Assembly (NCBI GenBank): GCA_030593665.1
Contig: JAUVGS010000030.1
Span: 1 to 10,218 of the forward strand
Source of the DNA: Chitinivibrionales bacterium
GTDB taxonomy: Bacteria > Fibrobacterota > Chitinivibrionia > Chitinivibrionales > JANQEN01
Reading direction: 5' to 3'
DNA length: 10,218 nucleotides
The translations under genes were made by a program, and so were the position numbers. Below the pieces are notes generated by a model. That model was not told the origin of the DNA. It was given only the letters and a program-made list of their open reading frames with translations, and did not search any database. Shown here piece by piece: positions 5,359-10,218 of this stretch (positions are counted from its first letter, which is position 1; the number at the start of each line of letters is the position of its first letter).

Positions 5359-7722
5359 ATGAATAAAAATGTATTAATTCTATTATTAGTATTACTGTCT
5401 ATAGCGTACAGTCAATTAACAGGATTTGTAAACATTGCCATTGATGACCCGGTAACGGTTTCCGGCACCTACTCATCAGCCTACCCCAAAAACTATGCGG
5501 TTGATGGTGATTACAGCACAGCTTGGGGTTCATCAATAGATTCAACCGCACAATGGTTGTATGTAAATCTTGGGAAAAAGCAGACTGTTAACGGTGTCCT
5601 TATTACCTGGTATAATCAGTATTTCGCACTAAATTATTCGCTGTATTATTCTGATGATGCACAAAACTGGCACAGGATAGCAACCGTGACAGATGGCAAT
5701 GGCGGACTCGACCAACATATGCTTACGGTAGATTGTCAATATATAGGAATATTTTGCCGAGAAAAAAATAGTATCGCCTATGGAATACTTGAGTTTGAAG
5801 TATTAAAAGATGAAACGTGGAATTGGCAGCATCCCTATCCTGCAGGCCAGCTTTTATCTGATGTCCAGCTAATAGGCGATTCCGGTACAGGATATGCTGT
5901 GGGTGAAGCCGGTACTATCGTGCATACTACTGACGGCGGCAATACCTGGTATCCACAATCCTCCGGAACCACAAACAGGCTTAATGGTGTCTGTTTTACA
6001 GATTCAGACAACGGATGGGTTGTTGGATTCGAATACACCATTCTCCATACCTCTAACGGTGGTATGACATGGGAAGAACAACCTGCAAGCTTTGGCGACA
6101 GAAGTTCCATTCCTGTGATCGATCCGAATTTTCCCTCTGATAATTCTCCCAGAGAAGAAAATAACTCCCGTATTTCCACGGTCGGATACAATTCCGTATC
6201 TTTTACCGACAATATGAATGGTTGGGCAGTGGGTTTTGACGGCTATTACGGCCATGTTTTTCATACTTCTAATGGCGGTGAGAATTGGGACAGACAGGTT
6301 CTTGTTACTCAGGTTATTCTCTATTCAGTATGTTTTATCAACGATCAAAAAGGATGGGCTTCAGGATGCTTTTATGGCGGTGGCGGTAATGTAATTATTT
6401 CAACTGAAGACGGCGGTATTTCCTGGGATATCGTCATTAATCCCTCCTCAACGTTATTTCCTTTAGCATCAATTCATTTCGTCGACTCTCTTCACGGCTG
6501 GGTCTCAGGTGGTGACCACGGCCAGTTTCTTCGTACGCAGGATGGCGGCTATACGTGGGATGAGATGCAAGTCGGATTTGACGTCGAACTCAATGGATTA
6601 CAGTTTATTGATTTGAATCACGGTTGGGTTACCGGTGTTGATAATGCTACCGGCGAGGGCGTTGTTCTCCGGACATCCAACAGCGGTGACAGTTGGGCAA
6701 TAGCACAAACTGACGCGAAATATGCTCTGGGGACAGTCTTCTTTGCAAATAAATATTATGGCCTGGCTGTGGGTTTCAGTGGTAAAATTGTGGCATCAAA
6801 TAATGGTGGTGCAACATGGACCTCACAAGATAGCCGTGAAACATATGAATCCCTGTTGGATGTAGATTTTCTGAGTAAAAACAGTGGCTGGGCTGTCGGT
6901 TCAAATGGAACAATTCTCCATACCTCCAACGGCGGCACAGACTGGGATGTACAAAAATGCTGTACCACCAGCAGTTTCCTTTCTGTTTGTATTCCGGATT
7001 CAGGTGTCGGCTATGCAGTTGGTAGCCAGGGTATTATTTATAAAACTGTTAATGGTGGTTTAAATTGGGATTGGAGTCCATCTCCAACGCAAAACGAACT
7101 TACTTCCGTCTATTTCCATAATACCCAACTCGGTTGGATTGTCGGCTGGTCCGGGACTGTGTTTCGCACCGGTAATGGTGGTCATAACTGGGCAAGTGTC
7201 CCCTGTTCAACCAATGTAATCCTTAAAGACATCCATTTTACAGATGCAAATAATGGCTGGATAGTTGGTCATAATGGTCTTATCAAACACACCTCGGATG
7301 GTGGCTACAATTGGTATACTCAAGTCTCCGGAACCGATTATCACCTTACCTCAGTTTACTTTACTGATTATAACCATGGCTGGGTTGCAGGTTACCATGT
7401 CACCCCGCCCCCGAATCCTCAGCAAAAGTACAGTGTTATTCTACGCACTGAAAATGGTGGTGATGACTGGGAAATCGTTCCCGGAACCAATTATAATACT
7501 CTGCTTAACGGCATTCATTTCACCGACAACAATAACGGGATTGCTGTTGGACAAAAGGGCACTGTGTTGGAATCCAAAGATGGCGGAAAAACATGGGCTC
7601 GCACAACCATTGGAAATGATTTGACTGAATCACAAATACACCTGAATGATGTGTTCTTTACTGATGATCTGAATGGCTGGGTTGTTGGCAACAATGGCTC
7701 AATTTTAAAGTATGGCGAGTAA
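5359..7722 (+). CDS. Secreted protein with F5/8 type C (discoidin) domain and 14 Ycf48-type propeller repeats
   Basis: This 787-aa protein has a Sec signal peptide (MNKNVLILLLVLLSIAYS, likely cleavage before Gln19). Residues about 28-150 form a discoidin/F5/8C fold: NYAVDGDYSTAWGSS, QWLYVNLGKKQTVNGV, YYSDDAQNWHRI and the closing GILEFEVL. Such domains often bind glycans (CBM32-like). The rest (about 157-787) is built of repeats of the form GWxVG..G.I..T..GG..W. Thirteen end in a W (near residues 197, 238, 310, 356, 400, 446, 487, 529, 570, 611, 652, 704 and 746), and a half repeat, GWVVGNNGSILKYGE, closes the protein. This matches the Ycf48/HCF136 (BNR-like) propeller family. No sialidase active site or type IX sorting domain was recognised. 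A weak CGGA sits 9 nt before the ATG. A terminator follows, so it is probably a single-gene unit. A surface binding or scaffold role is inferred; the ligand is unknown. Confidence 0.93.
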   Translation: MNKNVLILLLVLLSIAYSQLTGFVNIAIDDPVTVSGTYSSAYPKNYAVDGDYSTAWGSSIDSTAQWLYVNLGKKQTVNGVLITWYNQYFALNYSLYYSDDAQNWHRIATVTDGNGGLDQHMLTVDCQYIGIFCREKNSIAYGILEFEVLKDETWNWQHPYPAGQLLSDVQLIGDSGTGYAVGEAGTIVHTTDGGNTWYPQSSGTTNRLNGVCFTDSDNGWVVGFEYTILHTSNGGMTWEEQPASFGDRSSIPVIDPNFPSDNSPREENNSRISTVGYNSVSFTDNMNGWAVGFDGYYGHVFHTSNGGENWDRQVLVTQVILYSVCFINDQKGWASGCFYGGGGNVIISTEDGGISWDIVINPSSTLFPLASIHFVDSLHGWVSGGDHGQFLRTQDGGYTWDEMQVGFDVELNGLQFIDLNHGWVTGVDNATGEGVVLRTSNSGDSWAIAQTDAKYALGTVFFANKYYGLAVGFSGKIVASNNGGATWTSQDSRETYESLLDVDFLSKNSGWAVGSNGTILHTSNGGTDWDVQKCCTTSSFLSVCIPDSGVGYAVGSQGIIYKTVNGGLNWDWSPSPTQNELTSVYFHNTQLGWIVGWSGTVFRTGNGGHNWASVPCSTNVILKDIHFTDANNGWIVGHNGLIKHTSDGGYNWYTQVSGTDYHLTSVYFTDYNHGWVAGYHVTPPPNPQQKYSVILRTENGGDDWEIVPGTNYNTLLNGIHFTDNNNGIAVGQKGTVLESKDGGKTWARTTIGNDLTESQIHLNDVFFTDDLNGWVVGNNGSILKYGE

Positions 7723-7736
7723 TATATTAAAGACAG

Positions 7737-7766
7737 AAAGCCGTTTTCTTCGGGGAGCGCTTTTTT
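7737..7766 (+). terminator. Intrinsic terminator of the 787-aa protein gene
   Basis: AAAG...CTTT flanks a GC/GU stem closed by a C-TTCG-G tetraloop (loop 7748-7751), with one bulged or mismatched C, followed by TTTTTT at 7761-7766. It begins 15 nt after the TAA stop. Stem, UUCG loop and T tract together make this a clear rho-independent terminator. Confidence 0.8.
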
Positions 7767-7770
7767 AACT

Positions 7771-7798
7771 CCTGCATTGGCAGTAGCCGGTAAGCAGG
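7771..7798 (+). other. Hairpin ahead of the broken NPCBM gene
   Basis: CCTGC (7771-7775) pairs with GCAGG (7794-7798), and ATTGGC (7776-7781) pairs with GCCGGT (7786-7791) around an AGTA loop. A bulged AA interrupts the 3' side and two pairs are G-U. It lies between the terminator and the AAGGAG ribosome binding site at 7817-7822, so it would be in the leader of the broken gene if transcription starts before it. No T tract follows. Confidence 0.35.
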
Positions 7799-7827
7799 AA
7801 AAAAGGAAACCACAATAAGGAGAATGT

Positions 7828-9300
7828 ATAAAAAAAATCTATAAAGAGAAAATATATCCTGTACGAGCTAAGGTTCTCGCTATGTTTGCTTTGTTTACCT
7901 GTATCGCTTTTAGTGCAGAAACAATAAATCTTGTCGATTTGGATTGGACACATTCTCAATCCAGCCACTGGAAAACAGTGAAAAATCTTGCGTGTGATGG
8001 TAAACCACTCGTTGTTGACAATATCGTTCGTCACAATGGTATCGGAAACCCATGCGACCTCTATCATCAAGTATCGCCTCTACGGCACATTTGACAGCCT
8101 GACTGCCTGGATAGGCCTTGATGACGGCTCCTTTTTCGGCAAGGGTGTCAAATATTTTGTCATCTACGATAGTGATACTGTGTATGCATCTGAAATTCTC
8201 TATCGAGACGATAACCTTGTGTATATGTCCGCACCGGTAAAAGATGTCGATCAGATGACATTGGTTGCACTGGGTTGGCGTGCTGATGACTGGCGTTCCT
8301 GCGCGTATGTTGAGCCGAAACTTCAGGAAAGCAGCACGGCCTGTTACATTCGCGGTACCATTACCAACTCGTCAACAAATATTCCGATAGCAAATGTAAA
8401 AATCGAGTTTACTTCACCGAAATATTCAGGTGTTGTCTATTCGTCATCGGAAGGCACCTATGAAATCATAGGCCAGTTCGGTGAGTATACTCTGGAAATT
8501 TCACACGCCCATTTCCAGGGAAAAAATATTCGGAAGATCACGGTTGCAACCAAAGAACATACGCTAAACCTCAGTTATAATCCGTCTCTAAAAAAAAATA
8601 AAGTGGCACTGGTGGTAGATCGTGATGTCTACCCTGAAATAGCAGACGAAATCAATACCTATATTACTGATGTTGAAAAAGATTTTCCGGTTCAGTTTCT
8701 CCTGTACACTACATATCCATTAAATCCGAAAAGTGATTTTGATCCGTCTGATATTCATTGCACTTCCTTTAGGTTCAAACAGGATTAAACTTAAGGTTAA
8801 CGATCAAAATGGTGAATCCTGGGATGAGGTTATTGTCTATGTGGTAAAGCCAGGTGATGCCGTACTGGAAAAACTTTTAACAAACAGTGGTCGGTCCACT
8901 GCGGTGGCAAAAGCTGAACAAGATGGAAACGTTGGGTACGATGAGTTGACTGTCTATGACAATAACGGTGACGGTTTTGAAACAGTGACACTTGATGCCA
9001 GTGAGTCCTCTGTTGGTCAAGACATGTCGTATTCATGGTATTTCGGTGAGGAACTGTATATTTAGCGCAAATAACGACAATTCTGTTGTTATCAAAGAGC
9101 GTAACTACAGCGGCGGCCGCTATTTGGATGCCGCAATAGTTCAATTGTCCGGGATTTCAAATCCTGAATGGCACGTTGGCGTCCCCTATGCTATCGGAGA
9201 CCAGATGCTATATGAAGGAACAATATATACCTGTACTTTGTCACACACCTCACAGGCAGACTGGTATCCGGGCGCTTCCGGTGTATATCTCTGGGAGTAA
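7828..9300 (+). pseudogene. Broken gene for a secreted modular protein: NPCBM, CarboxypepD_reg, peptidase-like, PKD, CBM5/12
   Basis: Four pieces in changing frames make one recognisable protein. Piece A (7828-8047) has a signal peptide (VLAMFALFTCIAFSA, then E) and the first half of an NPCBM domain (INLVDLDWTHSQSSHW). Piece B (8049 to about 8757) finishes NPCBM (THATSIIKYRLYGTFDSL, WIGLDDGSF), then a CarboxypepD_reg domain (YIRGTITNSSTNIPIANV) and the start of what resembles a gingipain-like C25 peptidase (VALVVDRDVYPEIADEIN), cut before any catalytic residue. Piece C (about 8756-9060) holds the end of one PKD domain (ALPLGSNRIKLKVNDQNG) and the start of another (DGFETVTLDASESS, YSWYFGEEL). 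Piece D (about 9060-9300) ends in a chitin-binding CBM5/12 (YAIGDQMLYEGTIYTC, HTSQADWYP, VYLWE). The first frame change is one extra A in GGAAACCC (8046-8048). AAGGAG (7817-7822) is well placed for an ATA at 7828, not for ATG 7824. An intact version was probably a chitin- or glycan-targeted exoprotein. Assembly error is the main alternative. Confidence 0.8.
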
Positions 9301-9344
9301 ACCGATACTATAGCGACACACCGGCACCGTAACGGGTAGCAATT

Positions 9345-9374
9345 TGGTGCAGTATTCGTAGTAATACTGCACCA
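9345..9374. other. Perfect 12-bp stem-loop after the broken gene
   Basis: TGGTGCAGTATT (9345-9356) and AATACTGCACCA (9363-9374) are exact complements around a CGTAGT loop. It lies 45 nt after the last stop codon of the broken gene. No T tract follows on either strand, so it does not look like a standard terminator. It may protect an mRNA 3' end or be a protein-binding site. Confidence 0.5.
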
Positions 9375-9466
9375 TACTACTCTTCATAATCAAATAGTAC
9401 CGATATCGAACCCTCCTCTTCCCGGGTGAAACTTTACCAACGCCCTCCCGCAACGGTTCAATTCAT

Positions 9467-9492
9467 CCGTTCGCCAACAGGGAACGGTTTTT
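9467..9492 (+). terminator. Intrinsic terminator upstream of the STAS gene
   Basis: CCGTTC (9467-9472) pairs with GAACGG (9482-9487). The stem can be extended by CC/GG past a bulged G, leaving an AACA loop. TTTTT follows at 9488-9492, then a further T-rich run. It should end transcription coming through the broken gene. Confidence 0.7.
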
Positions 9493-9638
9493 AAAATTAT
9501 TTTTTTATTTTCTTGACCTTTCGGCAGGATTATACAATCTTATAAGTATCTCGTAAATCGTATACATAACATCCTTAAAGAAAGTGAAAGGTTCACTTCT
9601 TTTAAACATATAGCTTTACTTTACTGTCAGGGGGAACC

Positions 9639-9986
9639 ATGGCTTCATCTGATAACGTGCTGATTCAAAATAAAAATGATCTCTTATGGATCACGCTTCC
9701 CGATTCAATAACCATAACCCATCTCTGGGAGATACAAAACAGGGTCAAAAATCAAATGTCAAGTGCAATTGAACGTGTTGCCCTTGACCTTTCAAACCTT
9801 AGTACCATGACCAGCCTTTCGGTGAGTCTATTGATGAAAATCAGAAGTCTTGCGGATAAAGCGAACTGTCCCCTGAGCCTTGTTAATGTTTCTCAATCAT
9901 GCCTGTCCCAGATAGAATTAATGGAACTTGATGATCAGTTCGCTATCTATAAAAATGAGAAGGATATTTTTATTCAGGACAACTGA
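9639..9986 (+). CDS. Stand-alone STAS domain protein (anti-sigma factor antagonist-like)
   Basis: The 115-aa protein is one STAS domain, the size of SpoIIAA/RsbV-type antagonists. Visible features are the strand WITLPDSITITHLWEI (17-32), the core RVALDLSNLS (46-55), the phosphorylation-loop region TMTSLSVSLLMKIRSLA (56-72), the strand CPLSLVNVS and the end IELMELDDQFAIYKNEKD. In known family members the loop reads DSSG or similar and the Ser is phosphorylated by an anti-sigma kinase. Here Asp is replaced by Thr58, Ser59 is retained, and the Gly position is Ser61. No kinase or phosphatase gene is adjacent within the window. GGGGG (9630-9634) sits 4 nt before the ATG with A at 9629, and a terminator upstream makes this the first gene of its own unit. 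A regulatory switch role by partner binding is inferred; MlaB-like lipid-transport accessory proteins are an alternative. Confidence 0.85.
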   Translation: MASSDNVLIQNKNDLLWITLPDSITITHLWEIQNRVKNQMSSAIERVALDLSNLSTMTSLSVSLLMKIRSLADKANCPLSLVNVSQSCLSQIELMELDDQFAIYKNEKDIFIQDN

Positions 9987-9991
9987 TGTAA

Positions 9992-10014
9992 CAGTGTATA
10001 CCCGGGAAACACTG
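9992..10014 (+). other. Small stem-loop after the STAS gene
   Basis: CAGTGT (9992-9997) pairs with ACACTG (10009-10014) around an 11-nt loop containing CCCGGG, 5 nt after the stop codon. The following bases are pyrimidine-rich (ATTTCTTCCCC) but not a clean T tract, so it is at best a weak terminator. Confidence 0.3.
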
Positions 10015-10037
10015 ATTTCTTCCCCGCTCTTTCTACG

Positions 10038-10125
10038 CTATTTCATTTAAATTACTATTCACTTCTTCATATTTATTATCTTCTATCTTTATCTTCACCC
10101 CTAATTTCCACTCTCATACATTTTA
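10038..10125 (+). promoter_or_regulatory. G-free, pyrimidine-rich tract, possible Rho-loading region
   Basis: Eighty-eight consecutive plus-strand bases contain no G, while about a quarter are C. Unstructured C-over-G RNA is the known property of Rho utilisation sites. It lies between the STAS gene and the partial gene at the right edge. The role is inferred from composition only. Confidence 0.25.
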
Positions 10126-10155
10126 GCAGAAAATGCAGGAGTAGGTTTTTAGCCG

Positions 10156-10218
10156 ATGCAAAAAATATTCTTTCTATTACATAGAATTATCTTATTTATA
10201 TTCATCCCCTTTTTCCTT
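10156..10218 (+). CDS. Possible start of a membrane or exported protein (3' end outside window)
   Basis: From ATG 10156 the frame stays open for 21 codons to the right edge, reading MQKIFFLLHRIILFIFIPFF and then Leu. A short basic start followed by a long hydrophobic run looks like a signal peptide or first membrane segment. An in-frame TAG at 10150 fixes this as the earliest ATG. AGGAG at 10137-10141 is 14 nt away, rather far, and AGG at 10143-10145 is 10 nt away. If real, it follows the STAS gene on the same strand by 169 nt and could encode a partner such as a membrane sensor, but nothing in the visible part shows that. Confidence 0.4.
   Translation, partial: MQKIFFLLHRIILFIFIPFFL

Larger units (their letters stand above)
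9301..9638. other. Intergenic region before the STAS gene, 338 bp
   Basis: No gene is seen here. It contains a 12-bp perfect hairpin, an intrinsic terminator and, from about 9500, an AT-rich stretch that probably holds the STAS promoter. A TTGACC box (9513-9518) is followed by TACAAT (9533-9538) at a short 14-nt spacing and by TTATAA (9540-9545) at a long 21-nt spacing, so no exact promoter can be named. Confidence 0.5.

Noticed and set aside
5835..6212. A 125-codon minus-strand open frame opposite the propeller gene.
   Set aside because: Its repeated PPLEVWR peptides are just the antisense of the GG..W repeats, so it is a mirror of the repeat coding.
5934..7605. Regularly spaced GGNGGN-NN-TGG DNA motifs suggesting a CRISPR-like or DNA repeat array.
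   Set aside because: The periodicity comes from the protein repeats. The units vary at most third positions and differ in length, and there are no identical direct repeats.
7660..7722. Possible C-terminal type IX secretion sorting domain on the 787-aa protein.
   Set aside because: The protein ends inside a propeller repeat (NGSILKYGE), with no Ig-like sorting domain or basic tail.
8830..9144. A 104-codon minus-strand open frame across the broken gene.
   Set aside because: It has no domain motif and lies opposite clear PKD and other coding sequence on the plus strand.
9250..9453. A 67-codon minus-strand frame over the end of the broken gene and the following hairpin.
   Set aside because: It overlaps the CBM5/12 coding end and a perfect stem-loop and shows no known motif.

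Overview
The window looks like a chromosomal segment from a member of the Fibrobacterota, most likely the chitin-degrading Chitinispirillum/Chitinivibrio side of the phylum. The strongest clue is the 279-aa protein at 3936-4775. It matches the TIGR02147/DUF4423 family, which is greatly expanded as paralogues in Fibrobacter and its relatives. The rest fits: large modular secreted proteins and lipoproteins (Ig, FN3, CarboxypepD_reg, F5/8C, Ycf48-type propeller, NPCBM, PKD, CBM5/12), moderate GC coding sequence and very AT-rich intergenic DNA. No taxonomic search could be run, so this placement is inference.

Left block (1-4775), all on the minus strand, in transcription order: a TIGR02147 regulator-like protein; a 685-aa lipoprotein-like protein with two CarboxypepD_reg domains, one divergent InlB-type repeat and four FN3 domains; and a third protein, cut by the left edge of the window, with an Ig domain and several cadherin/PKD-like modules. 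Three inverted repeats lie just upstream of the first two genes. Two of them share the half-site ATTCAA. The block reads as a possible regulator-plus-surface-lipoprotein unit.

Centre (4776-5358): 583 bp of AT-rich DNA between divergent genes. It holds a 14-bp perfect inverted repeat with arms 108 bp apart and a near-perfect Shine-Dalgarno sequence with no start codon after it. Rightwards follows a 787-aa secreted protein with a discoidin (F5/8C) domain and 14 Ycf48-type propeller repeats, closed by a clear intrinsic terminator with a UUCG loop.

Right block (7767-10218), plus strand: a broken gene (7828-9300) for a secreted modular protein. Its order is NPCBM, CarboxypepD_reg, the start of a possible gingipain-like peptidase domain, PKD fragments and a chitin-binding CBM5/12. 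It has a suspect start codon, one clear single-base frameshift and two further frame changes where domains are cut short. After a 12-bp hairpin and a strong terminator comes a stand-alone STAS-domain protein, then an 88-nt stretch without a single G, and at the right edge the first 21 codons of what may be a membrane or exported protein.

No tRNA, rRNA, CRISPR array or transposase was seen.
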